64,000 nt of DNA. It comes from Paraburkholderia sp. HP33-1. GTDB taxonomy: Bacteria; Pseudomonadota; Gammaproteobacteria; Burkholderiales; Burkholderiaceae. A model generated the notes under the pieces. That model was not told the origin of the DNA. It searched no databases and saw only the letters and a list, made by a program, of their open reading frames with translations. Positions within the stretch are counted from its first letter, which is position 1. Each line of letters starts with the position of its first letter. A program made the translations under genes and the position numbers. The stretch covers positions 1,736,001-1,800,000 of the forward strand of contig NZ_JAJEJR010000002.1 of the NCBI RefSeq assembly GCF_021390595.1, written 5' to 3'. This document shows positions 55,087 through 64,000 of this stretch, piece by piece.

Positions 55087-55476
55087 ATGAAAAGCCTTCG
55101 CGCGTTGCGCGCTCTCTGTGTGTTTGGTGGTTTTGCCTTGGCGGCGGCGGCTCTGCCCGCTCAGGCGCAACATCAGAACATGCCCCACATGGGCATGTCG
55201 GGCCCGGCGGACGCGAGCGCCTCGACGCAAGCCTTCAAGGCCGCCGACGAGCGCATGATGCATGACATGAGCGCCCCCGAATACACCGGCGACGCCGACC
55301 GGGATTTCGTCGCGCACATGATCCCGCATCATCAGGGTGCGATCGAGATGGCGCAGGCGGAGTTGAAATACGGCAAAGACCCGGAGATCAAGCAGCTCGC
55401 GCGCAATATCATCAAGGCGCAGCATGATGAGATCGCGTTCATGCAGCGCTGGCTGGAAAAGCACGGCGGCAAATGA
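55087..55476 (+). CDS. DUF305 family periplasmic protein (CopM-like)
   Basis: 129 residues. Signal peptide ends near AQA-Q. The mature start is Met/His-rich (HQNMPHMGMSG), and the DUF305 core reads FVAHMIPHHQGAIEMA with DEIAFMQRWL. Homologues sit in copper-resistance operons and CopM binds copper in the periplasm. Start follows CGGAG. The MerR-type promoter upstream supports metal-responsive expression. It is convergent with the MFS gene, 13 bases apart. Confidence 0.88.
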   Translation: MKSLRALRALCVFGGFALAAAALPAQAQHQNMPHMGMSGPADASASTQAFKAADERMMHDMSAPEYTGDADRDFVAHMIPHHQGAIEMAQAELKYGKDPEIKQLARNIIKAQHDEIAFMQRWLEKHGGK

Positions 55477-55489
55477 CGCCCTGCGAGCG

Positions 55490-56731
55490 TCACCAGCGCG
55501 GCTGCTTGCGCAACAACGGCGTCATCGCGATCAGACCGATGATCGGCCCCGGCAGCAGAAGCCACGCGACGCGCACGTCGAGCGTTTGAAAGATGCTCGT
55601 CGACCACAGGATCGAGCATGCGGACAGGAAAAAGCCGAAGCTGTTCTGCAGCGTCAACGCGCCGCCGATCTTGTCGGCCGGACAGGCCTTGACGGACAGC
55701 GCCGAAAACTGCGGCGAATCGGCGACCACGCTGATGCCCCACACGAGCAGCAGCGCAAGCTGCGCGGTGGTGCCGAGCGCGGTGGTAAGCGGATAAATGG
55801 CGCACAGGGTGCCCGATATCGTCAGCGCAAGCGCGGCGGTACGCGCGCTGCCGACCGATTTGCTGAGCCTGCCGCCGAACAGGCAGCCGAGCGCACCGAT
55901 CGCGATGATCAGGAATGACCACAACGCGACGCTGCCCGGCGCTGCCGGCGCGCCGCTCGCGAACGCGCGCTGCACGAGGAGCGGGGTCAGTGTCCAGAAC
56001 GCGTACAACTCCCACATGTGGCCGAAATAGCCGAGCGCGGCCGCGCGAAACTCGCTGATGCGCACCACCTGCCCAACGCCCGCCGACAAACCGAAGCGAC
56101 GGTTGCCCGAGTGCCGCGCGTGCGGTCCCTCGCCAAGTACGAACACCAGCAGCGCGCCGATCACCGCCAGCCCCGATGAAGTGAGCACCACGATTTGCCA
56201 CGGCACGCCCGACAGCAACGCGCGAATCGCATGCACCGACGCCGTGCCGAGCGTCAGCATCGCGACGAGCAACGCAAGCGTCTGCGCGGCGCGGCGCGGA
56301 TCCCATGTGACGAGCAGCTTCATCCCGAGCGGATAGATGCCCGCGAGCGCAACGCCCACGCCAAAGCGAAACACGAGCGCGGACGGGAGGCCGCTGCTGC
56401 ACAGCGCGAACAGCGCATTCAAGGCCGCGCCGAGCACGCCGCAAACAGCGAACACCTTGCTCGCCGACACGCGATCCGCGAGTCCGGTGGTCGCCGACAG
56501 CAAGGTCCCGACGATAAAGCCGGCCTGCACCGCATTCGTCAGCCAGCCGATATCCGACGCGCTCAGTTGCCACGCGAGCTGCAGATCGCGCATCGCGCCG
56601 TTCGCGCTGAACCACAGCGAGGTGCCGAGCAATTGCGCAATCGCGATCACGAGCGCCGCGCGTTTCGCGTGCGCGAGCTCGCGCGCCGCGTCACCGGGAT
56701 TCGTTGCGTCGGCGTCCAGCCTGTTGCGCAT
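55490..56731 (-). CDS. Major facilitator superfamily transporter
   Basis: 413 residues, twelve membrane helices. LLGTSLWFSANGAMRDLQLA, RFGVGVALAGIYPLGMKLL and ALGYFGHMWELYAFWTL are recognisable as a bacterial MFS subgroup common in proteobacteria whose substrate is unknown. The start at 56731 follows GAGGAGG. It is 35 bases downstream of prpF but on the same strand, so it may be a late member of the prp transcript. Confidence 0.88.
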   Translation of the reverse strand: MRNRLDADATNPGDAARELAHAKRAALVIAIAQLLGTSLWFSANGAMRDLQLAWQLSASDIGWLTNAVQAGFIVGTLLSATTGLADRVSASKVFAVCGVLGAALNALFALCSSGLPSALVFRFGVGVALAGIYPLGMKLLVTWDPRRAAQTLALLVAMLTLGTASVHAIRALLSGVPWQIVVLTSSGLAVIGALLVFVLGEGPHARHSGNRRFGLSAGVGQVVRISEFRAAALGYFGHMWELYAFWTLTPLLVQRAFASGAPAAPGSVALWSFLIIAIGALGCLFGGRLSKSVGSARTAALALTISGTLCAIYPLTTALGTTAQLALLLVWGISVVADSPQFSALSVKACPADKIGGALTLQNSFGFFLSACSILWSTSIFQTLDVRVAWLLLPGPIIGLIAMTPLLRKQPRW

Positions 56732-56766
56732 CGTGCCTCCTCTGCGTGGCCGGCATCGGCGGCGCC

Positions 56767-57951
56767 TCAGCCTTGCTGCGGCACCCTGACCCAACCCTCC
56801 ATCAACACACGGGCGCTGCGGCTCATCATCGCCTTCGTGACGACCCACTCGCCGTCTTTCAGACTCGCCTGCGCGCCGACGCGCAACGTGCCCGACGGAT
56901 GTCCGAAGCGCACCGCCTCGCGCTCGCCGCCGCCCGCCGCCTGATTGACGAGCGTTCCCGCGATCGCCGCCGCGGTACCGATCGCGACCGCCGCCGTGCC
57001 CATCATCGCGTGATGCAGCTTGCCCATCGACATCGCGCGCACCAGCAAGTCGACCTCGCCCGCGCGCACCGGCTTGCCGCTCGACGCGACATAATCCACG
57101 GGCTTCGCCACGAACGCGACCTTCGGCGTGTGCTGCCGCGTCGCGATCTCGTCGAGGTGCTTGATGAGCCCCATGCGCAGCGCGCCGTGCGCGCGAATCG
57201 TCTCGAACATCGCGAGCGCCTTCGCGTCGCTATTGATCGCGTCCTGCAACTCGGTGCCCTTGTAGCCGATCGCTTCGGCCTCGACGAAGATCGTCGGAAT
57301 GCCCGCGTTGATCATCGTCGCCTTCAACGTGCCGACGCCGGGCACCTCCAGGTCGTCGACGAGGTTGCCGGTCGGGAACATCGCGCCGCCCGCGCCGTCT
57401 TCGTCGGCGGCCGGGTCCATGAATTCGAGCGGCACTTCGGCGGCCGGAAAGGTCACGCCGTCGAGTTCGAAATCGCCGGTTTCCTGCACCGCGCCGCCGG
57501 TCATCGGCACGTGCGCGATGATCGTCTTGCCGATATTGGCCTGCCAGATGCGCACGATCGCGACGCCGTCGCGCGGCACGCGGCTCGCATCGACGAGGCC
57601 CGCGCTGATGGCAAACGGCCCGACCGCGGCTGACAGGTTGCCGCAATTACCGCTCCAGTCGACGAACGCCTTATCGATCGACACCTGACCGAACAGATAG
57701 TCGACGTCGTGATCGGGCCGGCTGCTGCGCGAAATGATCACGGTCTTGCTGGTGCTCGACGTCGCGCCGCCCATGCCGTCGATCTGCTTGCCGTACGGAT
57801 CGGGACTGCCGATCACGCGCATCAGCAGCGCATCGCGCGCGGCGCCCGGTCGCTGCGCGGCCTCGGGCAGATCCTGCAGACGGAAAAACACGCCCTTGCT
57901 CGTGCCGCCGCGCATATAGGTGGCCGGAATCCTGATCTGGGGTAAGTGCAT
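56767..57951 (-). CDS. prpF: 2-methylaconitate cis-trans isomerase PrpF
   Basis: 394 residues, diaminopimelate-epimerase fold. RIPATYMRGGTSKGVFFR at the N-terminus, DGMGGATSSTSKTVI, DWSGNCGNLSAAVG and MGKLHHAMMGTAA are conserved PrpF blocks. With AcnD it converts 2-methylcitrate to 2-methylisocitrate in propionate breakdown. Start at 57951. It follows acnD by 106 bases and closes the prpC-acnD-prpF group. Confidence 0.95.
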   Translation of the reverse strand: MHLPQIRIPATYMRGGTSKGVFFRLQDLPEAAQRPGAARDALLMRVIGSPDPYGKQIDGMGGATSSTSKTVIISRSSRPDHDVDYLFGQVSIDKAFVDWSGNCGNLSAAVGPFAISAGLVDASRVPRDGVAIVRIWQANIGKTIIAHVPMTGGAVQETGDFELDGVTFPAAEVPLEFMDPAADEDGAGGAMFPTGNLVDDLEVPGVGTLKATMINAGIPTIFVEAEAIGYKGTELQDAINSDAKALAMFETIRAHGALRMGLIKHLDEIATRQHTPKVAFVAKPVDYVASSGKPVRAGEVDLLVRAMSMGKLHHAMMGTAAVAIGTAAAIAGTLVNQAAGGGEREAVRFGHPSGTLRVGAQASLKDGEWVVTKAMMSRSARVLMEGWVRVPQQG

Positions 57952-58057
57952 GAAAGTGTCCTGAGATGACGTGATCTTTGATGAAGGGCGATGCGGCTCG
58001 TCAAGCCGCATCGCCCTGGTCTGTTGTGACGTTCACTGCAAAGCGCGCGTCAACTCA

Positions 58058-60655
58058 TCAAGCCGCCGCCTTGGTCGACTCGAGAAAGTCCTGCGCGAAA
58101 CGCTGCAGCACGCCGCCGGCCTCGTAGATCGACACCTCTTCGGCCGTATCGAGCCGGCACGTCACCGGCACTTCTACGCGCTCGCCATTGCGACGATGAA
58201 TCACCAGCGTCAGATCGGCGCGCGGCTTGCGCCCGCCGATCACGTCGAACGTCTCGGTACCGTCGATGCCGAGCGTCAGGCGATTCACACCGGGCTTGAA
58301 TTCAAGCGGCAACACGCCCATGCCGACGAGGTTCGTGCGGTGAATCCGCTCGAAGCCCTCAGCGACAATCGCTTCCGTGCCCGCCAGCCGCACGCCCTTC
58401 GCCGCCCAATCGCGCGACGAACCCTGGCCGTAGTCGGCGCCCGCGATCACGATCAGGGGTTGCTTGCGTTCCATATACGTTTCAATCGCTTCCCACATAC
58501 GCGTGACCTTGCCCTCGGGCTCGATGCGCGCGAGCGAACCGGCCTTCACCTGGCCGTTCTCCAGCACCATCTCGTTCTTCAGCGTCGGGTTCGCGAAGGT
58601 CGCGCGCTGCGCGGTCAAGTGATCGCCGCGATGGGTCGCGTACGAGTTGAAGTCCTCTTCGGGCAGGCCCATTTTCGTCAGGTACTCGCCGGCCGCGCTG
58701 TCGGGCAGAATCGCGTTCGACGGCGACAGGTGATCCGTCGTGATGTTGTCGCCGAGCACGGCCAACGCCCGCATGCCCTTGAGCGTGCGCTCGCCGGCCA
58801 GCGCGCCTTCCCAGTACGGCGGACGGCGAATATAGGTGCTTTGCGCGCGCCAGTCGTACAGCGGGTCGGCTTTCGCCCCGGTATCGGCGTGCACCGCGAA
58901 CATCGGTTCGTACACCTTGCGGAATTGTTCCGGCTTCACGCTCGCCGCGACGATCGTATCGATCTCCGCATCCGACGGCCACAGATCTTTCAGCGTGACC
59001 GCATGACCGTCGGCATCGACGCCGAGCACATCCTTCTCGATGTCGAAGCGGATCGTGCCCGCGATCGCATACGCGACCACCAGCGGCGGCGAGGCGAGAA
59101 ACGCCTGCTTCGCATACGGATGGATTCGTCCGTCGAAGTTGCGGTTGCCCGACAGTACGGCGGTCGCATACAGATCGCGTTCGATCACTTCCTTCTGGAT
59201 CACCGGGTCGAGCGCACCGGACATGCCGTTGCACGACGTGCACGCATACGCGACGACGCCGAAGCCGAGCTGTTCGAGCTCAGGCAGCAGCCCCGCCTCT
59301 TCCAGATACAGCGTGACGGCCTTCGAGCCCGGCGCGAGCGAGCTCTTGACCCACGGCTTGCGCACGAGTCCGCGCCGGTTCGCGTTGCGCGCGACCAAGC
59401 CCGCCGCGATCATGTTGCGCGGATTGTTCGTGTTCGTGCAGCTCGTGATCGCTGCGATGATCACCGCGCCGTCCGGCATCAGACCGGGCACGTTCTCGAC
59501 CTTGCCGCTCACGCCGCGCGCGGCCAGCTCTGACACCGGCAAGCGCCGATGCGGATTCGACGGTCCCGCGAGCGTGCGCACCACGCTCGACAGATCGAAC
59601 TTCAGCACGCGCTCGTACTCGGCGTGCTTCAGCGTATCGGCCCACAAGCCGGTGTGCTTCGCATACGTCTCGACGAGTCCGACGAGTTCGTCGTCGCGGC
59701 CGGTCAGCTTCAGATAGCGGATCGTCTGCTCGTCGATATAGAACATCGCGGCAGTCGCGCCGAACTCGGGCGCCATGTTCGCGATCGTCGCGCGATCGCC
59801 CAAGGTCAGGTTCGCCGCGCCTTCGCCATAGAACTCCAGGTACGCGCCGACCACCTTCTCTTTACGCAAGAATTCGGTCAACGACAGAACCACGTCGGTC
59901 GCGGTGATGCCTTCGCCCGGCTTGCCGGAGAGCTCCACGCCGACGATGTCCGGCAGCCGCATATACGACGCGCGGCCGAGCATCACGCTCTCCGCTTCGA
60001 GGCCGCCGACGCCGATCGCAATCACGCCGAGCGCGTCGACCATCGGCGTATGCGAGTCGGTGCCGACGAGCGTGTCGGGAAACGCGACGCCGTCCTTCAC
60101 CTGCACGACCGGGCTCATGCGTTCGAGGTTGATCTGATGCAGGATGCCGTTGCCCGGCGGGATCACGTCGACGTTGCGAAACGCGCGCTTGGTCCAGTTG
60201 ATGAAATCGAAGCGGTCTTCGTTACGGCGATCTTCGATCGCGCGATTCTTCGCGAACGCATCCGGATCGAAACCGCCGCATTCAACCGCCAGCGAGTGAT
60301 CGACGACGAGCTGCGTCGGCACCACGGGATTCACGAGCGCCGGATCGCCACCTTGCGCGGCGATCGCATCGCGCAGACCCGCCAGATCGACGAGCGCGGT
60401 CTGGCCGAGAATGTCGTGACACACGACGCGCGCCGGGAACCACGGAAAATCCAGCTCGCGCTTGCGCTCGATGATCTGTTTCAGCGAAGCGGTGAGCGTC
60501 ACCGGATCGCAGCGGCGCACCAGGTTTTCAGCGAGCACGCGCGACGTGTACGGAAGCTTGTCATAGGCGCCGGGTTTGATCGCATCGACCGCGGCACGCG
60601 TATCGAAGAAGTCGAGCCCGGTGCCCGGAAGACGTTTGCGGTTGGCAGTATTCAT
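58058..60655 (-). CDS. acnD: Fe/S-dependent 2-methylisocitrate dehydratase AcnD
   Basis: 865 residues, aconitase superfamily. SCTNTNNPRNM and ACTSCNG supply the cysteines for the 4Fe-4S cluster; DYGQGSSRDWAAKGVRL is the C-terminal swivel-domain motif. Length and presence of prpF next door mark it as AcnD rather than the housekeeping AcnA/AcnB. It dehydrates 2-methylcitrate to 2-methyl-trans-aconitate, which needs PrpF. It lies 112 bases after prpC on the minus strand. Confidence 0.95.
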   Translation of the reverse strand: MNTANRKRLPGTGLDFFDTRAAVDAIKPGAYDKLPYTSRVLAENLVRRCDPVTLTASLKQIIERKRELDFPWFPARVVCHDILGQTALVDLAGLRDAIAAQGGDPALVNPVVPTQLVVDHSLAVECGGFDPDAFAKNRAIEDRRNEDRFDFINWTKRAFRNVDVIPPGNGILHQINLERMSPVVQVKDGVAFPDTLVGTDSHTPMVDALGVIAIGVGGLEAESVMLGRASYMRLPDIVGVELSGKPGEGITATDVVLSLTEFLRKEKVVGAYLEFYGEGAANLTLGDRATIANMAPEFGATAAMFYIDEQTIRYLKLTGRDDELVGLVETYAKHTGLWADTLKHAEYERVLKFDLSSVVRTLAGPSNPHRRLPVSELAARGVSGKVENVPGLMPDGAVIIAAITSCTNTNNPRNMIAAGLVARNANRRGLVRKPWVKSSLAPGSKAVTLYLEEAGLLPELEQLGFGVVAYACTSCNGMSGALDPVIQKEVIERDLYATAVLSGNRNFDGRIHPYAKQAFLASPPLVVAYAIAGTIRFDIEKDVLGVDADGHAVTLKDLWPSDAEIDTIVAASVKPEQFRKVYEPMFAVHADTGAKADPLYDWRAQSTYIRRPPYWEGALAGERTLKGMRALAVLGDNITTDHLSPSNAILPDSAAGEYLTKMGLPEEDFNSYATHRGDHLTAQRATFANPTLKNEMVLENGQVKAGSLARIEPEGKVTRMWEAIETYMERKQPLIVIAGADYGQGSSRDWAAKGVRLAGTEAIVAEGFERIHRTNLVGMGVLPLEFKPGVNRLTLGIDGTETFDVIGGRKPRADLTLVIHRRNGERVEVPVTCRLDTAEEVSIYEAGGVLQRFAQDFLESTKAAA

Positions 60656-60767
60656 GAGGTGGGAACAGGACGGTTATCGGCCGCAGGACAGAATGCCGGC
60701 GGCCTGCGGCGGCGCTTCGCTCGCGCGGCCGGTCGGACAGTGCGGTTAGTTTAGCTCGCTGCTCGCC

Positions 60768-61937
60768 TCAAACGCGCTTCGCCAGCGGCACGAACGGCAG
60801 ATCGTCCGGACCGGTGTAATTCGCGCTCGGACGAATGATCTTGTTGTCGACGCGCTGCTCGATGATGTGCGCGCTCCAGCCGGCCGTACGCGAGATCACG
60901 AACAGCGGCGTGAACATGGCGGTCGGCACGCCCATCATGTGGTACGACACCGCGCTGAACCAGTCGAGGTTCGGGAACATCTTCTTGGCGTCCCACATCA
61001 CCGATTCGAGCCGCTCGGCGATCGAGAACAGCTTCGTGTTGCCCGCTTCCTTCGACAGCTTCTTCGCGACTTCCTTGATCACCTTGTTGCGCGGGTCCGA
61101 GATCGTGTACACCGGATGACCGAAGCCGATCACGACTTCCTTGTTCTCGACGCGGCGGCGGATATCGGCTTCCGCTTCGTCGGGTGTCTGGTAGCGCGAC
61201 TGGATTTCGAATGCGGCTTCATTGGCGCCACCGTGCTTCGGGCCGCGCAGCGCGCCGATCGCGCCGGTGATCGCCGAGTAGATGTCCGAGCCCGTGCCCG
61301 CGATCACGCGGCCGGTGAACGTCGAGGCGTTGAACTCGTGCTCCGCGTACAGGTTCAGCGACACGTGCATCGCGTCGACCCACGCCTTCGACGGCTCGAC
61401 GCCGTGCAGCAGATGCAGGAAATGGCCGCCGATCGAATCGTCGTCGGTTTCGACCTCGATGCGCTTGCCGTTGTGCGAGTAGTGATACCAGTACAGCAGC
61501 ATCGAGCCGAGCGAGGCCATCAGCTTGTCGGCAATGTCGCGCGCGCCGGGCAGGTTGTGGTCGTCCTTCTCGGGCAGCACCGTGCCGAGCACCGACACGC
61601 CGGTGCGCATCACGTCCATCGGATGCGCGGCGGCGGGAATCCATTCGAGCGCGGCCTTCACGTTCGCGGGCAGGCCGCGCATCGACTTCAGCTTCGTCTT
61701 GTACGCGGTGAGTTCGGCCTGGGTCGGCAGCTTGCCGTGGACCAGCAGATGCGCGATTTCCTCGAATTCACACGCGCCGGCGATGTCGAGAATGTCGTAG
61801 CCGCGATAGTGCAGATCGTTGCCGGTCTTGCCGACCGTGCACAGCGCGGTGTTGCCCGCGGTCACGCCGGACAGCGCGACGGATTTCTTCGGCTTGAAAG
61901 CGCCTGCGTTCGGCGTGCTGTTGTCTGCTTCGCTCAT
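60768..61937 (-). CDS. prpC: 2-methylcitrate synthase
   Basis: 389 residues. [19 protein letters not shown] and [19 protein letters not shown] hold the catalytic His and Asp of citrate synthases; the short N-terminus and neighbours mark PrpC. The start at 61937 follows TGGAGA. It condenses propionyl-CoA with oxaloacetate. It is the first gene of the minus-strand group, driven by the sigma-54 promoter at 61994. Confidence 0.96.
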   Translation of the reverse strand: MSEADNSTPNAGAFKPKKSVALSGVTAGNTALCTVGKTGNDLHYRGYDILDIAGACEFEEIAHLLVHGKLPTQAELTAYKTKLKSMRGLPANVKAALEWIPAAAHPMDVMRTGVSVLGTVLPEKDDHNLPGARDIADKLMASLGSMLLYWYHYSHNGKRIEVETDDDSIGGHFLHLLHGVEPSKAWVDAMHVSLNLYAEHEFNASTFTGRVIAGTGSDIYSAITGAIGALRGPKHGGANEAAFEIQSRYQTPDEAEADIRRRVENKEVVIGFGHPVYTISDPRNKVIKEVAKKLSKEAGNTKLFSIAERLESVMWDAKKMFPNLDWFSAVSYHMMGVPTAMFTPLFVISRTAGWSAHIIEQRVDNKIIRPSANYTGPDDLPFVPLAKRV

Positions 61938-61993
61938 GTTGTCTCCAGAATGAGTGGAAATTTGGGTCTTTGCTTCGACTGGGCGACCTTGTA

Positions 61994-62009
61994 CGCAAAG
62001 AACGGGCCA
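61994..62009 (-). promoter_or_regulatory. Sigma-54 promoter of prpC-acnD-prpF
   Basis: On the minus strand TGGCCCGTTCTTTGCG matches the sigma-54 consensus TGGCACG-N4-TTGC with a single difference, and the GG-N10-GC spacing is exact. The predicted start is near 61983, 46 bases before prpC. The divergent prpR encodes a sigma-54 activator, as expected. Confidence 0.75.
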
Positions 62010-62085
62010 GGCCGTGCGCGTCCGGCTAAGTGCCTGATTCGACGCAAGTCTCACCAAACGATCAGGCGACTCTCTGCACACTCCA

Positions 62086-62099
62086 TTTCATTAATGAAA
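62086..62099. promoter_or_regulatory. 14-bp palindrome, candidate PrpR site
   Basis: TTTCATTAATGAAA is a perfect palindrome about 80 bases upstream of the sigma-54 promoter, a normal activator position, and just upstream of the prpR -35 element. It could serve activation of prpC and autoregulation of prpR. Confidence 0.5.
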
Positions 62100-62107
62100 C
62101 CGCGAAT

Positions 62108-62136
62108 TTCAAATTGGCAACGAATGCTTGCATAAT
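62108..62136 (+). promoter_or_regulatory. Sigma-70 promoter of prpR
   Basis: TTCAAA at 62108 and CATAAT at 62131 with a 17-base spacer form a good sigma-70 promoter; a transcript start near 62143 leaves a 30-base leader before the TTG start of prpR. Confidence 0.6.
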
Positions 62137-62172
62137 AGAGATCCCAACTCACCCCGCCACGAGCCGCCGACC

Positions 62173-64000
62173 TTGAGCACGCCTCTGTACGAACCGCCGC
62201 AGCGTCCACGCGTCTGGGCGCTCAGCATCAGCCGCCTGCGCGATCTGTTCTTCGACATCGCCGGCGAATATGTGGAACGCGCGGATATTCGCATCGTGTC
62301 GCACGCCTTCGAAGACGCGGTCCGCGAAATCGAAGGCGCGGGCGCCGCGCGTCCCGACGTCGTGCTCGCGGGCGGCTCGAACGGCGCATATCTGAAAACG
62401 CGCGTGTCAGTGCCGGTCGTGCGGATCAGCCCGACCGGCTACGACGTGATGCATGCGCTCGCGCGCGCGCGTCGCGAAGGCGCGCGTGTCGCGCTCGTCA
62501 CGCACGGCGACACGCCCGACGAACTGCGCCGCTTCACCGCCGCTTACGCGCTCGACGTCACGTTCGCGTCGTATCAGTCCGCGCAGGACGCCGAGAGCGT
62601 CGTGCTCGATCTCAGCGATCGCGGCATCGACGTCGTGGTCGGCCCGGGGATGGTCACCGATCTGGCCGCGAGCGCGGGCATGGGCGCGGTATTTCTGTAC
62701 TCGCGCGCGTCGGTGCGCGCCGGCTTCGACACCGCGCTCGAAGTCGCCCAGGCGACGCGCCGCGAAACCGTGCGGCGTCAGCGGCTCGACACGCTGCTGC
62801 AGCATCTGCGCGACGGCGTGGTCGCGCTCGATGCGCAAGGCCGCATCGAAGTGATGAACCAGCGTCTCGCGAGCGTGCTCGGCATCGATGCCGCGAAGGC
62901 GGTCGGCCGCGCGCTGCACGATCTCGCGCCGGACCTCGCGGGCAGTCTGCCCGATGCGGACGGCGACAGTTTTTGCACGGTGCGCGGCGCGAGCTATGTC
63001 GTGCATCGCGGGCCGCTCGCGAGCAGCGGCGCGGCGCCGGGCACCGTTCTGACGTTTCAGGAATCGCGCGCGGTCGAGCGGCTCGATCGCACGCTGCGGG
63101 CTCGTCAACGCGTGCAGCAGTTCACCGCGCGCTACCGGCTCGACGATATCGTCGGCGCGTCGGAATCGATCGAACGGGTGCGCGCGCTCGTCGCGCGTTA
63201 TGCGAGATCGGATGCGACCGTGCTGATTCTCGGCGAGAGCGGCACCGGCAAGGAGATGGTCGCGCAGAGCATGCATCAGCTGAGCGCACGGCGCGACTTC
63301 GCGTTCGTCGCGATCAACTGCGGGGCGTTTCCGGAGGCGCTGCTCGAAAGCGAGCTGTTCGGCTACGAGGAAGGCGCCTTCACCGGCGCGCGCAAGGGCG
63401 GCAAGGCGGGGCTGATCGAGGTCGCGCATCGCGGCACGCTGTTTCTCGACGAGATCGGCGAGATGCCGTTGCCGTTGCAGAGCCGCCTGCTGCGCGTGTT
63501 GCAGGAGCGCGAAGTGGTGCGGCTCGGTTCGACGGAGCCGACGCGCGTCGATATCCGCGTCGTCGCGGCGACGCATCGCGCGCTCACCGAGAGCGTTGCG
63601 GCCGGCAGTTTCCGCGCCGATCTGTACTACCGGCTCAATATCCTCAGCATCGCCCTGCCGCCGCTGCGCGAGCGGCCGAACGACCTGCTGCCGCTGGCCG
63701 CCGAGCTGTTGCGCCAGACGGCCGCGCGCGAGCCGAGGCTGGCGGCGCGCGTGCCCGACGCGGACACCGCCGCGCGCATGCTGGAGGGTTTGGGCGCGGC
63801 GTTGCGGCGCTACGCGTGGCCGGGCAATGTACGCGAGTTGCAGAACGTGATCGAGCGGATCGTGGTTGAACTCGCGGATAGCGATGCGGACACGGATGCG
63901 AGCGCGGCACTCGTCACGCGCGACCTGCTGCGCGCAGTCGCGCCGGAAATCGTCGAGCCGATCGCGCGCGCGAAGCCGGCCGCGCTGACGCTGCGCGAGC
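62173..64000 (+). CDS. prpR: Sigma-54-dependent propionate catabolism activator PrpR, 3' end outside window
   Basis: 609 codons are visible from a TTG start at 62173 and the frame is still open at the window end. Residues about 12-195 form the PrpR N-terminal sensor domain ([32 protein letters not shown]), followed by a PAS-like domain ([20 protein letters not shown]). The AAA+ domain has Walker A GESGTGKE, the sigma-54 loop [12 protein letters not shown] and Walker [13 protein letters not shown]. The C-terminal DNA-binding helix lies beyond the edge. PrpR senses 2-methylcitrate and activates prp genes with sigma-54. Confidence 0.95.
   Translation, partial: MSTPLYEPPQRPRVWALSISRLRDLFFDIAGEYVERADIRIVSHAFEDAVREIEGAGAARPDVVLAGGSNGAYLKTRVSVPVVRISPTGYDVMHALARARREGARVALVTHGDTPDELRRFTAAYALDVTFASYQSAQDAESVVLDLSDRGIDVVVGPGMVTDLAASAGMGAVFLYSRASVRAGFDTALEVAQATRRETVRRQRLDTLLQHLRDGVVALDAQGRIEVMNQRLASVLGIDAAKAVGRALHDLAPDLAGSLPDADGDSFCTVRGASYVVHRGPLASSGAAPGTVLTFQESRAVERLDRTLRARQRVQQFTARYRLDDIVGASESIERVRALVARYARSDATVLILGESGTGKEMVAQSMHQLSARRDFAFVAINCGAFPEALLESELFGYEEGAFTGARKGGKAGLIEVAHRGTLFLDEIGEMPLPLQSRLLRVLQEREVVRLGSTEPTRVDIRVVAATHRALTESVAAGSFRADLYYRLNILSIALPPLRERPNDLLPLAAELLRQTAAREPRLAARVPDADTAARMLEGLGAALRRYAWPGNVRELQNVIERIVVELADSDADTDASAALVTRDLLRAVAPEIVEPIARAKPAALTLRE

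Noticed and set aside
62113..62132. Second sigma-54 promoter on the plus strand for prpR (TGGCA...TTGC)
   Set aside because: Distance between the GG and GC elements is 12 rather than 10 bases; a good sigma-70 promoter overlaps it.

Overview
The window is GC-rich DNA, densely packed with genes, and looks like a chromosome or secondary replicon of a Burkholderiaceae bacterium, most likely Paraburkholderia. That assignment is inferred from gene content and protein style: a prpR/prpC/acnD/prpF locus, oxalate/formate-type (OFA) antiporters, many LysR/AraC/GntR regulators, a DUF484-like/GGDEF protein and a second FtsI-like PBP. I saw no tRNA, rRNA, insertion sequence, prophage or CRISPR array.

Region 1 (about 1-14 kb) holds the tail of a ketopantoate-reductase-like gene and then a coherent medium-chain fatty acid to polyhydroxyalkanoate (PHA) locus. 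One minus-strand operon encodes EtfB, EtfA, an acyl-CoA dehydrogenase and an OmpW/AlkL-like porin. Divergent from it is a 915-residue MalT/AlkS-type (LAL) regulator. A second minus-strand operon encodes an acyl-CoA ligase, a MaoC/PhaJ-like hydratase, a class II (pseudomonad-type) PHA synthase, a phasin and a PhaZ depolymerase. The two promoter regions share a 16-bp inverted repeat (TCCCC-N6-GGGGA), which ties the halves together as a likely LAL regulon.

Region 2 (14-24.4 kb) is mixed housekeeping and sensing: a PIG-L deacetylase, a 50-residue Pro/Asp-rich peptide gene, a chemoreceptor, an FtsI-like transpeptidase, a diguanylate cyclase, a short conserved protein, a DsbA-fold isomerase, two LysE exporters, a YigZ protein and a lipoprotein.

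Region 3 (24.4-39.9 kb) is an oxalate / C1-CoA island. It has a YfdW-like formyl-CoA:oxalate CoA-transferase, a ThDP enzyme of the acetolactate-synthase/2-hydroxyacyl-CoA-lyase type in the place where an oxalyl-CoA decarboxylase is expected, an FAH-family protein, two OFA antiporters (one with a 42-residue companion membrane peptide), an MHS symporter, an aldehyde dehydrogenase, two LysR regulators and an FCD-type GntR regulator. Two families of repeated promoter elements occur here. AAACTTTAAyTAT-N20-TAnnnT is found three times, and GGTATGTnnTATATCAA twice.

Region 4 (40-57 kb) contains a GDSL lipoprotein, a DUF3830 protein, a decayed AraC gene, a LuxR solo, an ABC exporter, an OpgC-like/tannase pair, an acyltransferase, a TauE-like permease, an AraC regulator followed by a shikimate-dehydrogenase-like gene, an orphan ABC ATPase, a quinone-oxidoreductase-like MDR protein with a monooxygenase-fold protein, and a DUF305 gene behind a MerR/CueR-type promoter with a 19-bp spacer.

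Region 5 (56.7-64 kb) is the methylcitrate locus: prpF, acnD and prpC on the minus strand with a good sigma-54 promoter, and divergent prpR running off the right end. prpB is not between prpR and prpC, its common place.
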